50,636 nucleotides of DNA from an uncultured Chitinophagales bacterium (GCA_937951415.1 CALFBW010000014.1:1-50636), one strand, 5' to 3'. Positions 27,164-36,808 are shown, counted from the first letter of the stretch. Notes: generated by a model from the sequence alone, not told the origin. Made by a program: numbers and translations.

Positions 27164-28449
27164 GGATTTTCAACTAGTATGCCTTCATGAGTCCACTCTT
27201 CTTCTTCAATTAAGCTATCGTAAGAATACAGCGCCCTACTTTTTAGTTGGCCGTTGGGATACCATAATTCCTGCCAACCATTTTTTGCGCCATTTGCATA
27301 ATTGGTCTTTTTCTTCACTTTTTCTCCTAGGAAGTACATGGTTTCTTCTTGATCAATCTTTCCGTCTACATAGCTGGCTAACAACTTAATATCGCCATTG
27401 AGGTACCAAGATTTAGAAAAGCCATTTTTCAATCCTTGCTTATACTCAGCTGTTTCCTTTACTTGACCATTTCGGTAATATTCCTTTTGCTGCCCATCTT
27501 GCTTTCCGTTTACATACGCTTTCTCAAATTGAAGCATTCCATCAGAATACCATTCTTTACAATTGCCGTGCAAAAGATCAGCACTAAAACTCAGTTCCTT
27601 TTTGGGTTTGGTATTCTCATGCCACACCTTTCTAAAGCCTTCTCGCAAACCATTGACAAATTCTGTGGATTCTTTCAAAATACCGTTCTTGTACCACATT
27701 TTACGCTCGCCAATCAGCAATCCCTTTTCATACCATTCTTCAATTTCCAGTCGACCAGTAGGATACCAAAACTCCCACTTTCCTGTTTTCTTACCATTCT
27801 TGTAGCTTCCTTGCGCCCTTTGCAGACCATCTTCGTACCACTCTCTTGAGAGCTTCTCCAAGTTCCCAGAATCATAAAATCGCTTCAACTTTTCTTTGCC
27901 GCTCCGAAACCACTCTGTTTCAAAACCGTTCTTTTTGTTCTTTTCGTAAATCGTTTCTTTCCATTTTAGGCTCTCAGCATCATCGTAAAACTCAAGCGTC
28001 GTACCTTGCAAGAGGCCCTTCGACCATTGTTCAACTTTTCTCAAATTTCCACTTGGATGATAGTATTTAGCCTCGCCTGCTTGCTTGCCTCCCTCAAAAT
28101 ACTTTGATAGTTGAACCGCTTCATTGGGATGATAAAATACCTGCTCACCATCTAACACATTTTTATTGTAGTTACTTACCGTCCTAATCGTACCCCTTTG
28201 ATAATATTCGACTTCTGTTCCATGAATCAATCCGTCTACATACGGAACTTTCTTTGTTAGAATATCCTTTTTCTTTGACCGGTAAGTGATGGTTCCGGTA
28301 AAAAGTTTATCGTCTAAGTAAGCCAGCTGATCAACTATTCTAACATCGGTAATCTTGATTTCAGCAACTCTTCCATCACAAGACGCAAAAAGTACAATTA
28401 GCAGAAGAAGGCTGCCATAAGCTCTTAGTATGTCAAATCTAAACACCAT
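27160..28449 (-). CDS. MORN_2 (YwqK-like) repeat lipoprotein, copy 2
   Basis: The 429-residue product has a lipoprotein signal with the lipobox FASC (about residues 22-25), then about 14 MORN_2 repeats. The recurring core is W/Y-Y-x-x-G plus N-G-K (GTTLEFYDD, GKWEFWYPTGRLE, GWQELWYPNGQLK). Its ATG overlaps the stop of the upstream YfhO-like gene by one base (TAATG), giving translational coupling. It is the last gene of the long minus-strand operon. Its 3' end overlaps the convergent sulfatase gene by 4 bases. Function unknown; see paralogues at 19930, 38004 and 39198. Confidence 0.86.
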   Translation of the reverse strand: MVFRFDILRAYGSLLLLIVLFASCDGRVAEIKITDVRIVDQLAYLDDKLFTGTITYRSKKKDILTKKVPYVDGLIHGTEVEYYQRGTIRTVSNYNKNVLDGEQVFYHPNEAVQLSKYFEGGKQAGEAKYYHPSGNLRKVEQWSKGLLQGTTLEFYDDAESLKWKETIYEKNKKNGFETEWFRSGKEKLKRFYDSGNLEKLSREWYEDGLQRAQGSYKNGKKTGKWEFWYPTGRLEIEEWYEKGLLIGERKMWYKNGILKESTEFVNGLREGFRKVWHENTKPKKELSFSADLLHGNCKEWYSDGMLQFEKAYVNGKQDGQQKEYYRNGQVKETAEYKQGLKNGFSKSWYLNGDIKLLASYVDGKIDQEETMYFLGEKVKKKTNYANGAKNGWQELWYPNGQLKSRALYSYDSLIEEEEWTHEGILVENP

Positions 28450-31154
28450 TAAAAACTGGATTTTACATTTGAAACACTAGCTCCTTTTCGAACAAGTGAG
28501 GCATCTATGAACATTAATCCTTCGTGGGTTTGCTGACTTTCAAAAATCACTTTCCCATTCAATGAGCAGATGAAATGTCCTTTTATTCGAGAAATCTGTA
28601 CCTCATCTCCCAACTGAAAATCTTCAAAAACTTTTTGGTTTTTTCCTCCTTCAAATACTTGCAATTCTCCTTTTGCAGAAACCAACACTCCTACCAACAT
28701 GCTCTGATAATGAAAGTCGGCATCTTCTTCTGAAAACCCAACAATGGTTCCCTTATTGAATTCCTCAATTTTAAAACCAATGGCCGCATCATCTTTCGAC
28801 AGAGCCATTTGCTTTGAACTTGCTCCTGCATATCCCCAAGCCACTTGCTCAGCGTTTACGAGTTTCCCTTCACTTTCCTCCAATCCAAAAATATTTTGCC
28901 AATTCGGTTTTCGATTTATCTCTATAGCTAACTGATCAAAACTCGCTTGTGCCTCTTCCCTGGAAAAGGTGGCCGAAGATCTGGATATTTTTGGTTGAGC
29001 TCTAAATCGTCCGAAAAAAGGAGGTGAAAAATAAAACTCTACCGTACTAATTCCTCTATCTATTTCTACAGACTTAAAGGTCTCAAACAATCGATTTATA
29101 GGTACTTCTTCTCCATCAATTTTTGCGTACCACCAAGGAGCATGATTATCGATAAAACAAAGATTTCCCTTTGACAAAGACTCTACTTTGAGCTTTAGAT
29201 AATCCCCATTATATTCTTCAATTTCATAGGTAAAGCGCGCTTGTTTTTCTTTCCTCTTTGTCTCATCAAGAAACGCATTCACCTCTTCCAATTTGTAGTC
29301 GAGATGCGGAGCAAGAAATATTTTCTTTCCATCATTCATTCCCATTAGCTGCTTCATCCGTTCCCGAAAAATGAGCAACTTCTTCCACATGGGACGAGGA
29401 ATAACTTCACTGTTAGCCATTGCTAAACGCTGGTAAGAACCGAACCACCAACTCATACCTGGTCGGGCCGAAAAAGAAGGCGCATCCTTCTGAAAAAGCC
29501 AAACAATGTTGAAGGTATGATAAGGATCGTAAACACGAGGTGTCTCAAATGAATTCAAAAGAATCTCCTCAATTTCCAAGTGATTGTTCTCGGTATGAAC
29601 ATCATTCTCAAAGGGCCCTAATGACACCAAAGATCTTAATTCTACAGCATGATATCGAACATCTAAAGATGCATTTATTACCAAAAAAAGCAAGAAGACC
29701 CACTCAAAAGTTCGTCCCGTTGTGGCTCTTGTGAAGCGACCTAAAGTAATAAATAGCAACAATGCCACTAAGGAAACTCCCAAAACCGCGGGGTACACCA
29801 GAGCATTGAAATTCGGAATTTGAGGTGCCAATAAAAGCTTCCACAAATAGGAATTGTCAACATTAACATGTAAGTAAAACTGAGTAGATAAGGCTGCAAC
29901 TCCCATCAATAGTAAAGCCATTATACTTTTTGCAAACAGCCGTTTATCCTTTATTGACTCAGCTTTAAAATTCTGCAGCAAGCCGATAAAGTAACGAAAA
30001 GCACGCGCGAGTAAATAGGCGATAAAAGGCAAGAGTAAAACATTGAATCGACTCCACGATTTAAAGTTGCCAAAGCCTGGCACATAATTCATCAACCACT
30101 CGAACCAAAAAGATTCACTGTAAGTAACCATACTCACAACTACGGCAAAGACGGAGAATATACCTATTAGGAGTTTGGGCTCTTGCCGCTTGTGCCATGC
30201 AAAAGAGCTGAGGTAAAAGCTTATCAATAAAAAGCAAACACTGCCAAAAAAGTACCAGCCCAAAGAGTTTGAACAGGGCGGATAAAGCAGTGCTCCTAAA
30301 GAGTCAATAAAGGAAAATCCTCCTTGTTTTACGTATGCAGCTCCTCCACCAGTTCGTGCAGTTACCAGCGATTGCATAGTCTTGACTTGCCACAAATAGG
30401 GCAAGCAAACAAGCAAAGGCAATCCGAATGAAGCGATCAATAAAAGTAAATACTTCCCGGCATGAAGGCTTTTAACTCCAATGAGTTGCCACCTCGTTCT
30501 CGGTATGATGATCAGGACAAACAGAAAGGCCAGTAAAAAGACCGAATAGTATAAGTAATACGGGTAGAGGTTGGTCACGAACATGAAAAAGCTCAGCGAA
30601 ATAATGAAAAAGGCTTTCTTGCGCTCTCCCGCCGAAGCCATGATCGTCATTCCCCACATGAGTGCCGTCATCCAAGCTAGGCCATGTTCGGCAGAAGCCC
30701 TGTTCAGCATCCCTAGTGTTTTGAAACTCACAGAGATAATCAAAGTAGCCAAAAGCGCACTTTTCCAATCAATCTTGAAGCGCCGCAAAAGGTTGTAAAG
30801 GAATACTCCGAACATGGATATCCCTAGTATGGTGTATCGTTGGTAGTCGAACCACGAAAAGCCACCCGTTATTTTGTAGTAAATCGCCAACAAAAAATTG
30901 AAGGGATACATGGCTTGGTTGAAGGGACTGGTATAAAAAGGAAATCCTGCTCCTTCCGCTGGAGACCATAGCGGAAAACGACCTTCTGCCAAGGAATTCA
31001 AAAGATATACCTTGGGATAATAAAAGTCGTGCATATCTAGAACAACCATTCTCGACCACTCCATTCCACTAACCACATAGGGAAGTAAAAAGAGGAAAGG
31101 CCAAAAGAAGGCACAGACACGAGCAAAATTATCCTTGTTCAGGTACTTCTTCAT
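28449..31154 (-). CDS. YfhO-like large membrane protein, copy 2
   Basis: The 901-residue product is paralogous to 22699-25416 over its whole length. It shares the first-loop DMHDFYYPKVYLLNSL region (about 40-55), PLWSPAEGAGFPFYTSPFNQAMYP, about 12-14 membrane segments, a periplasmic region and a C-terminal beta-rich domain (about 780-901, ending VSNVKSSF). The family acts in the membrane as a GT-C-like glycosyltransferase. It lies 12 bases after a sulfotransferase gene and is coupled to a MORN_2 lipoprotein gene. The duplicate may act on a different polyprenyl-linked sugar (inference). Confidence 0.82.
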   Translation of the reverse strand: MKKYLNKDNFARVCAFFWPFLFLLPYVVSGMEWSRMVVLDMHDFYYPKVYLLNSLAEGRFPLWSPAEGAGFPFYTSPFNQAMYPFNFLLAIYYKITGGFSWFDYQRYTILGISMFGVFLYNLLRRFKIDWKSALLATLIISVSFKTLGMLNRASAEHGLAWMTALMWGMTIMASAGERKKAFFIISLSFFMFVTNLYPYYLYYSVFLLAFLFVLIIIPRTRWQLIGVKSLHAGKYLLLLIASFGLPLLVCLPYLWQVKTMQSLVTARTGGGAAYVKQGGFSFIDSLGALLYPPCSNSLGWYFFGSVCFLLISFYLSSFAWHKRQEPKLLIGIFSVFAVVVSMVTYSESFWFEWLMNYVPGFGNFKSWSRFNVLLLPFIAYLLARAFRYFIGLLQNFKAESIKDKRLFAKSIMALLLMGVAALSTQFYLHVNVDNSYLWKLLLAPQIPNFNALVYPAVLGVSLVALLLFITLGRFTRATTGRTFEWVFLLFLVINASLDVRYHAVELRSLVSLGPFENDVHTENNHLEIEEILLNSFETPRVYDPYHTFNIVWLFQKDAPSFSARPGMSWWFGSYQRLAMANSEVIPRPMWKKLLIFRERMKQLMGMNDGKKIFLAPHLDYKLEEVNAFLDETKRKEKQARFTYEIEEYNGDYLKLKVESLSKGNLCFIDNHAPWWYAKIDGEEVPINRLFETFKSVEIDRGISTVEFYFSPPFFGRFRAQPKISRSSATFSREEAQASFDQLAIEINRKPNWQNIFGLEESEGKLVNAEQVAWGYAGASSKQMALSKDDAAIGFKIEEFNKGTIVGFSEEDADFHYQSMLVGVLVSAKGELQVFEGGKNQKVFEDFQLGDEVQISRIKGHFICSLNGKVIFESQQTHEGLMFIDASLVRKGASVSNVKSSF

Positions 31155-31166
31155 CCAAGAAAAACT

Positions 31167-32168
31167 TTAAAGCGTGCCCGTCATTCTACGATAGGTGTCG
31201 ATGATGGGAACTCTTATAGACATCGGACAAAAATAAACCTTTGATTCTAGCCAATTTGCCAGTTTTGCCAACACAATTTTGGGTCGAGCCTTCAGTTTCT
31301 CCATTCCTGAAGGTTCTTGCTCAAGTGTTTCGTAGTCAAATTTCTCTAACATAGCCTTTGACCACCAACTTGCCAAACGCTGATCTTCTTCAGACATGTT
31401 CTTTTTCCACTTGCTAATCTTTGATGCTTCGAGCGGACGATTATAGAAATACCTCCAACTCTCCAACTTTTCTTGACCTTGATGGAAATTCAACATCTCG
31501 TCAGAATAAGTGAGACCCACTTTTGCGCAAACATTTTGCAAAGTTTCTTTTGGGTTTCCAAGCAAATCTTCAAAACGAACCAGCAAGACTCGTTCTTTGT
31601 ATTTGTCTGCAAAACGCAGAATGTGTTCGTTGCAGTTGACCCAACGTTCTGCCAAAATTGCTGTATCGTTAAAATCAAAGCTCACATTTTTACAAGAAGT
31701 GATATTATCACGAACATCCCGAATCATGATGACAAAATTCGAATCGGGAAATGCCTCCGCAAGTTCTGGCAAGAAATAACTATACGATGGATTTTTATCT
31801 CCTAAAATGGGTGCATTTTTATTAGAACGATTCAAAGATTGGTGATGAAAAACCACTTTGCAAAGTTTTTCAAAAGTGGCTTTATTTCCTAGAGCCAACA
31901 GATCTTCTTTAAGCTTTTCTTTTACTTGATCCAACTTCCAAAACTGTGTAAGTCGAATCTCTTTCCACATGTCGTCGTAGAAGTTCAAGATTCTCTTTTC
32001 ATCAAATGCTCCCTTGTGATACTTGGTGTATAAATGCATAATAAAAGGCGATTCCTGTGGAAGGAAGACCTCTTCATGTGCATTCAAAATACGGTTCAAC
32101 AAAGAAGTTCCTGAACGGATTCTTCCCGCGATAAAAAACAGCTTATAATTATCAGGATTCGTAGCCAT
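31167..32168 (-). CDS. sulfotransferase (PAPS-dependent), copy A
   Basis: The 333-residue protein has the 5'-phosphosulfate-binding loop FFIAGRIRSGTSLLNRIL (about residues 11-28) and the 3'-phosphate-binding FVIMIRDVRDNITSC (about 145-159), typical of the Sulfotransfer_3 group. It would move sulfate from PAPS to a hydroxyl or amine of a glycan or lipid in the cytoplasm. It overlaps the flippase-like gene upstream by one base. It is one of three sulfotransferases here. Confidence 0.9.
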   Translation of the reverse strand: MATNPDNYKLFFIAGRIRSGTSLLNRILNAHEEVFLPQESPFIMHLYTKYHKGAFDEKRILNFYDDMWKEIRLTQFWKLDQVKEKLKEDLLALGNKATFEKLCKVVFHHQSLNRSNKNAPILGDKNPSYSYFLPELAEAFPDSNFVIMIRDVRDNITSCKNVSFDFNDTAILAERWVNCNEHILRFADKYKERVLLVRFEDLLGNPKETLQNVCAKVGLTYSDEMLNFHQGQEKLESWRYFYNRPLEASKISKWKKNMSEEDQRLASWWSKAMLEKFDYETLEQEPSGMEKLKARPKIVLAKLANWLESKVYFCPMSIRVPIIDTYRRMTGTL

Positions 32169-33148
32169 TATTGCTCGTTCTCGTTCTTAGTGATTAGGGT
32201 GTTGCTCCCTTTTACTAGAACTCTTTCATAAAAATAAATCACAGCACCTACTAAAGCTGTAATGGTAAATATCAAGAGAGAGCCTAAGGAAATGATCCAG
32301 GCCTCTTCTTTCGTTAATCCTACCTGAGAAAAGAAAAACAAAAATGCTCCTTCTCGCAAACCATGTCCTCCCAAACTAATGGGAAGGAGTGTAACGATGT
32401 TGATCAACGGTATAAAGACTAAAAAAGACAGAAAAGACACTTCTATTCCCACAGAATATGCTATCAAATAGCGCATTAATATGGAAACGAATTGAAAAAC
32501 GATGGAAACACCGAATGCGTAAACAATCAGTTTTCGTTCTTTTCTTAGTTTGTTATAGGAGCTAATAAGCGATCCTATCACTGGTAAATTTTGTCCGAAA
32601 TCGGGAGCCTTTAACATGGTGACAAAAAGCACAAAATAGACCACACTCATCCCTACCACTGCTAACTGAATAGCTGGAGAGATGGAAATAAAAAAGCAAC
32701 TGAAAAGAGAAAACAAGATAAAGCCAAAAAAACCGATAAATCGTTCCAGTAAAACTAGGGCCGTTCCGTCCTTTACAGGAATGGAGCTTTCTTGACTTAA
32801 AAGTGCTACCCGCACGCCATCTCCTCCAATCGAAGTTGGAAGAAAAAGATTAAACATTGAGCCAATAAAGTAATGCTTAGTGAGTAGCCAAGTTGATAAC
32901 TTTTTTATGCTTGAGCACAGAATTTTGAAGCGGAAACCCGAAATAAAGTTTCGAAAGAGCACCAAAAAGAGAATGACAGGAATCCACTTTAGGTCAATTT
33001 TTTCCAGAATCTCCCAAAACTTAAGCCAATCAATGAAATAGACGAGGCCACAAATAATAGTAATGCTGACCAGTAGCTTAATGACCTGACCTGTAGTACT
33101 GTTTAAAAATCCACGTACTTTCCCAAGAATGGCGGTCAGTTTAGACAT
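32168..33148 (-). CDS. flippase-like membrane protein (LPG synthase TM domain family)
   Basis: The 326-residue protein has about eight membrane helices and the family motifs FNLFLPTSIGGDGVRVALL (about residues 97-115) and a C-terminal LLPISLGGHGLREGAFLFFF (about 255-275). The family (UPF0104/LPG_synthase_TM) includes lysyl-PG synthase flippase domains and AglD-like proteins of glycan loci. Between a GT2 gene (8-base overlap) and a sulfotransferase gene (1-base overlap), it may flip or handle a lipid-linked intermediate; this is inference. Confidence 0.85.
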   Translation of the reverse strand: MSKLTAILGKVRGFLNSTTGQVIKLLVSITIICGLVYFIDWLKFWEILEKIDLKWIPVILFLVLFRNFISGFRFKILCSSIKKLSTWLLTKHYFIGSMFNLFLPTSIGGDGVRVALLSQESSIPVKDGTALVLLERFIGFFGFILFSLFSCFFISISPAIQLAVVGMSVVYFVLFVTMLKAPDFGQNLPVIGSLISSYNKLRKERKLIVYAFGVSIVFQFVSILMRYLIAYSVGIEVSFLSFLVFIPLINIVTLLPISLGGHGLREGAFLFFFSQVGLTKEEAWIISLGSLLIFTITALVGAVIYFYERVLVKGSNTLITKNENEQ

Positions 33149-34121
33149 TACTGCTCGGTCTATTTCGTGCCAGCGGCTCTTCCTTCTCGTGACAGCTTTC
33201 GTGCACTTCGTCTAAGATAAAAATGGGTCGGCCTTTACTTTCGATGTATATCCGCCAAATGTATTCGCCAATGATTCCCAAAATAAACAAAATCATACCT
33301 CCCAAGACCAATTGGATAACGATGATTGGCCCATATCCAGGCAAGGGCAAGCTGTCGAAGTATTTTAAATACACTATTCTGCAGGCATACAGAAAACCTA
33401 AAATCGTTGTTACAAAACCCATCGTAGAGGCCATACGTAGAGGCCAATAGGAAGTACTTAGCAATTGATTCAGTGCTACTGTAAGTCGTTTCTTGAAATT
33501 GTATTGCGAAACACCTATCTCCCGCTTTCTTCTTTCGTAATAAAGATGTGCGACTTTAAAACCCATAGATAATATATCCACTTGTGCGGAGCGAATCACA
33601 TCAGGATAATCTACGAAAGTCTTAAGTGCCTTTCTGTTCATCATCCAAAAATCGAATCCGCCACGAGGATAAGTTGGATTAGAGATTCGAATGATTTTAA
33701 AGTGCACTGCCGCTGTCAAGTTTCTAAAGAAGCTGTCATTACGCGCTTCTCTACATCCTAATACGATGTCAAAGCCTTGCTCCATTTGACGACACATATC
33801 GGCAATCATTTGAGGAGGATCCTGCAAATCAGCTGACATGCAAACAATCACATCTCCTTTGGCTTTGGTCATTCCAGCATTGAGCGCTGCAAATTGTCCA
33901 AAATTTCGAGAGAGCTTGATCACGCATACTCGCTCATCTTTGTCTCGCAGTTCGTACAAGCGATCAATTGATCCGTCGTCCGATCCGTCATCGACGAATA
34001 CAAATTCGTATTCGTAATCTTTCAATTGCTCAACGATTACAGCTCGACACTGATCATACATCAAGTGCAATGATCCTTCGTTTCGAAAAACAGGTACAAC
34101 TACGGTTAATAATTTTCGCAA
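33141..34121 (-). CDS. GT2 glycosyltransferase, polyprenol-phosphate type
   Basis: The 326-residue product starts at TTG (MRKLLTVVVPVFRNEGSL). It has VFVDDGSDDGS (about 40-50), LSRNFGQFAALNAGM, MSADLQDPPQMI and two C-terminal membrane helices (about 230-300) before a basic tail. Compared with the other two GT2 proteins here the metal motif is SADLQD instead of DDDLQ, so donor preference may differ. It would form a polyprenyl-phosphate sugar at the inner face of the membrane. It overlaps the flippase-like gene by 8 bases. Confidence 0.92.
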   Translation of the reverse strand: MRKLLTVVVPVFRNEGSLHLMYDQCRAVIVEQLKDYEYEFVFVDDGSDDGSIDRLYELRDKDERVCVIKLSRNFGQFAALNAGMTKAKGDVIVCMSADLQDPPQMIADMCRQMEQGFDIVLGCREARNDSFFRNLTAAVHFKIIRISNPTYPRGGFDFWMMNRKALKTFVDYPDVIRSAQVDILSMGFKVAHLYYERRKREIGVSQYNFKKRLTVALNQLLSTSYWPLRMASTMGFVTTILGFLYACRIVYLKYFDSLPLPGYGPIIVIQLVLGGMILFILGIIGEYIWRIYIESKGRPIFILDEVHESCHEKEEPLARNRPSSNV

Positions 34122-34136
34122 AACTTGCTTTCTTAT

Positions 34137-35126
34137 CTATTTAAAATAACTAAATGCTTCTTCAAACTTTAATAAATCTGAAGATTCAGCAGGGGTCTTT
34201 CGAAATTTCCCTGGACCGTGATAATCTCCCTCCAAATTGTAGTCGAGCATTTTCAATTTTGACTTGATTTGCTCGAAGCTCTCCTTAGGGTCTGCACAAA
34301 ACTTTTCGTATTCAAAGCTAAGGCGATTTTCTTCAGGTATCTTCCCCAAACCCTCTCTAATCGCTGCATTCGTGAAATGTACTTGCCCCGCCAATTGTTT
34401 CTCTGGTGAAAGTGCCTTCAAGTCATGAAACTCTGGTGGTTTATAGGAGTACCAAGTCGAACTGTTTTTAAAAAATCGCAATCGAGCCTTTTGCAGAGAA
34501 AGCATGTTCTCTATGGGATTGCGTTGCATGTGAATGAAGAGACTGTTTGGAAATAAATTGTGCAGATAAGGAATATGCCAGTTGAGAATCATGGCTTTCA
34601 TCACCATTGGCCGTTCAAAAACTTCTTGAACTCCCATGAGCTCTTTCTTGAAGGCCTCTCCATCTACTTTGTCTAGTTCTTCTTTGGAAAGTTGTTGAAT
34701 TTCCCCAAAGGCAAAAAAGCGCTTCCAGAAGTACCAAAACTCATGCGGACTACTCGCTCCAATGGTCTTACCCATATTGGACTTAAAGTTCAATTGCTCC
34801 TTTTCCTCTCCAAAGATTTCCCCATTAGCGTCCAGATCGATCAAAATCTGATGCATTTTGGCGGCTAAGATGGGAGCTTTGTAAAAGCGCGACATCAAAT
34901 TAGAGAAGTAGGCGAACGGACCTAGCTGCGACAACCATTGTAATAGCAAAGTGGTTCCACTGCGAGCACAACCCACAATAAACACCATTGGATACCTTGG
35001 CAAATTTCCTTTAACACTCTCCAATAGCACCTCTTCTGAATCAGACAATAAACCATTTACTTCGTTTAACAGCTGCTCAAGATTCAAGTCCTTTTTGTAA
35101 GCTTCCGATCGTTGTTCGTTCTTCAT
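34137..35126 (-). CDS. sulfotransferase (PAPS-dependent), copy B
   Basis: The 329-residue protein carries the P-loop-like MVFIVGCARSGTTLLLQWLSQ (about residues 48-68) and the 3'-phosphate motif HMQRNPIENMLSLQ (about 200-213). It is only distantly similar to copies A and C, so the three probably modify different acceptors. It overlaps the upstream PLP-dependent gene by 4 bases (ATGA) and is 15 bases from the GT2 gene downstream. Confidence 0.87.
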   Translation of the reverse strand: MKNEQRSEAYKKDLNLEQLLNEVNGLLSDSEEVLLESVKGNLPRYPMVFIVGCARSGTTLLLQWLSQLGPFAYFSNLMSRFYKAPILAAKMHQILIDLDANGEIFGEEKEQLNFKSNMGKTIGASSPHEFWYFWKRFFAFGEIQQLSKEELDKVDGEAFKKELMGVQEVFERPMVMKAMILNWHIPYLHNLFPNSLFIHMQRNPIENMLSLQKARLRFFKNSSTWYSYKPPEFHDLKALSPEKQLAGQVHFTNAAIREGLGKIPEENRLSFEYEKFCADPKESFEQIKSKLKMLDYNLEGDYHGPGKFRKTPAESSDLLKFEEAFSYFK

Positions 35127-36082
35127 AAAGAAGCCTTTTCTAATAAAAATTCTACCAATGGTTCCAATTCTTTTATTCCGTAGCGATGATCTACAGGCAA
35201 GGGAAGCATTTCACTGCTTATGGTTTTTTCTAAGTCAAAATCACTGCCTTCTCTGTTTGCAGTATCGGCCCAATAAGTTGGGATAAAAAAGTTGCGTTGA
35301 TACAGTTCACTGCGGTTGATCTTTCCGAGCTCTGGCCAGTAAGGATAGCAAAATGGAACAGCTTCATGTGCCCTACTCCAATCCCATTTATTATTTACAG
35401 CCAAACGCTCGTTCAAATAGTCAAAATTGGCTTTTCTTTTATTAGCAACAAATTCATAGTCCACATTGGATAAGAGCATTTCCGTTAAGAGGCTCATTCC
35501 CAAAATGTCATTGTTTAATTCTGCTTCAAAGGCTTGATACTGTTGAAAAGCCAATTGCTGTTTTCCTAATAAACGATTCACCGAAAAGTCTACGCGTACA
35601 TTGTGGTTCCTCTGTGGTTTTTCCTTCGGCAAATTTGGTCCATCCAAGTAAGCTCCATCTGGTACTCCATAATATTTTCGACAAACGGTAAAAGACCAAT
35701 ATTCGCTATTTGTTTGCTGAAAAAAGGCATGGGTTCGGTCCAGTATAAGTCTTTGTCCGTAAGTTTTTTTGAGCTTTTCTACTTGTTTATTCTTAAGACC
35801 AAAAAAGTCGGTGTAAAGCAAATAATCCCCTTCTTCGAGCTGAGGCAAAATTGGATCAAGATTCTTTTCAAGCCCATAAAACTTGAAATTGATTTGCGCT
35901 TCCAAAAGTGGACTAATAAGGGCATTACAGCAATAAAAGGGGATGTACAAGCACTTCGGTCGTACCAGTTTCACGATCTGGTGTAAACAGCTGCGGCCTG
36001 TAGTTAATGCCATTGCATTGGCATGATAAGCTTGCTTTTTATTCACTAGCTCCAACTCAAAGAAACCGCCGAGATTTACCAT
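35123..36082 (-). CDS. divergent DegT/DnrJ-like PLP-dependent protein
   Basis: The 319-residue product is not a standard sugar aminotransferase but keeps fold-type I landmarks. These are a GR-x-x-L start (ALTTGRSCLHQIV, near 26), an aspartate at about 115 (LILDRTHAF) at the place that holds the pyridine nitrogen, and a lysine at about 136 in CRKYYGVPDGA at the place of the Schiff-base lysine. It is shorter than the usual ~370 residues. It is coupled by 4 bases to a sulfotransferase and follows a WbqC gene by 12 bases. Activity may be transamination, dehydration or none; unresolved. Confidence 0.65.
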   Translation of the reverse strand: MVNLGGFFELELVNKKQAYHANAMALTTGRSCLHQIVKLVRPKCLYIPFYCCNALISPLLEAQINFKFYGLEKNLDPILPQLEEGDYLLYTDFFGLKNKQVEKLKKTYGQRLILDRTHAFFQQTNSEYWSFTVCRKYYGVPDGAYLDGPNLPKEKPQRNHNVRVDFSVNRLLGKQQLAFQQYQAFEAELNNDILGMSLLTEMLLSNVDYEFVANKRKANFDYLNERLAVNNKWDWSRAHEAVPFCYPYWPELGKINRSELYQRNFFIPTYWADTANREGSDFDLEKTISSEMLPLPVDHRYGIKELEPLVEFLLEKASL

Positions 36083-36094
36083 AAAATACTACAA

Positions 36095-36808
36095 TTATGC
36101 CTTTATGAGTTCGTAGTCTTGAACAAGTTTCAAAGCATCTTCAGGACTATTGAACATGAGCGCATCCACGATTGACAGTCCTGCTTCAAATTCTCCTCCT
36201 TTTTGAGTGTAAGGAGTCAATCGATTTTTCACATAAATCAAATCGATCCCGCTACTGTTAAATTGCTCTGGTTGAAAAATTGCTTCTCCACCTGGAGGGT
36301 TTAGGTATTCCTTAGCCCCTAAAGCTTCCGAAATTCGCCAAGCCCATTCTCCTGGGTGTTTCACCTCTTTATGCTCAAGCTCCATCTCTGAATAAATCTT
36401 GTACTCAAATGCAATTCCAAGGTATTGGCAAACGAGATCAAGTCCCTTTGTATTGATCGCTGTTATTGAAGCCTCTTTTTCAGAAAAGGCTTCCTTTAGC
36501 AAGTCCAAAACCTGAGCGTAGTAGGGAGCTCTTTTCTTGTAATGAATCAGTTGTCCAAATATCTTAGCCCGCCAATCTTCTCCCTCTGAAACTTGAATGT
36601 CGCGAATCAAGGTGTTGCGACTGTGTTTTGCAACGGGAACCCGAAAATACTGCCACGATCCATCGCCTTTGAGCACTCGATTTCGATTCACCCAAGCTTT
36701 TCTCTTATACTGCACTGGATCAAAGACTATCCATTGATCAGTTGCTTCAATTAGAGATAGGTAACCCAAATAGGGAAAGAAATAAGGCTGCATGATCCCT
36801 AATCTCAT
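36095..36808 (-). CDS. WbqC family protein
   Basis: The 237-residue protein has the WbqC signature at the N-terminus: MQPYFFPYLGYLSLIEATD, FDPVQYKRKAWVNRNRV and YFRVPVAKHSRNTLI. WbqC proteins occur in O-antigen and glycan loci and have been linked to amide or acyl transfer onto amino sugars or similar products; the reaction is not settled. Its ATG overlaps the stop of the DegT aminotransferase gene upstream (ATGA). The pairing of the two suggests it acts on the aminated sugar. Confidence 0.9.
   Translation of the reverse strand: MRLGIMQPYFFPYLGYLSLIEATDQWIVFDPVQYKRKAWVNRNRVLKGDGSWQYFRVPVAKHSRNTLIRDIQVSEGEDWRAKIFGQLIHYKKRAPYYAQVLDLLKEAFSEKEASITAINTKGLDLVCQYLGIAFEYKIYSEMELEHKEVKHPGEWAWRISEALGAKEYLNPPGGEAIFQPEQFNSSGIDLIYVKNRLTPYTQKGGEFEAGLSIVDALMFNSPEDALKLVQDYELIKA

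Noticed and set aside
27436-27849. Plus-strand frames of 80-137 codons
   Set aside because: Antisense to the MORN_2 repeats; the Phe/Leu/Ser-rich translation is the mirror of Lys/Glu/Gly-rich coding.
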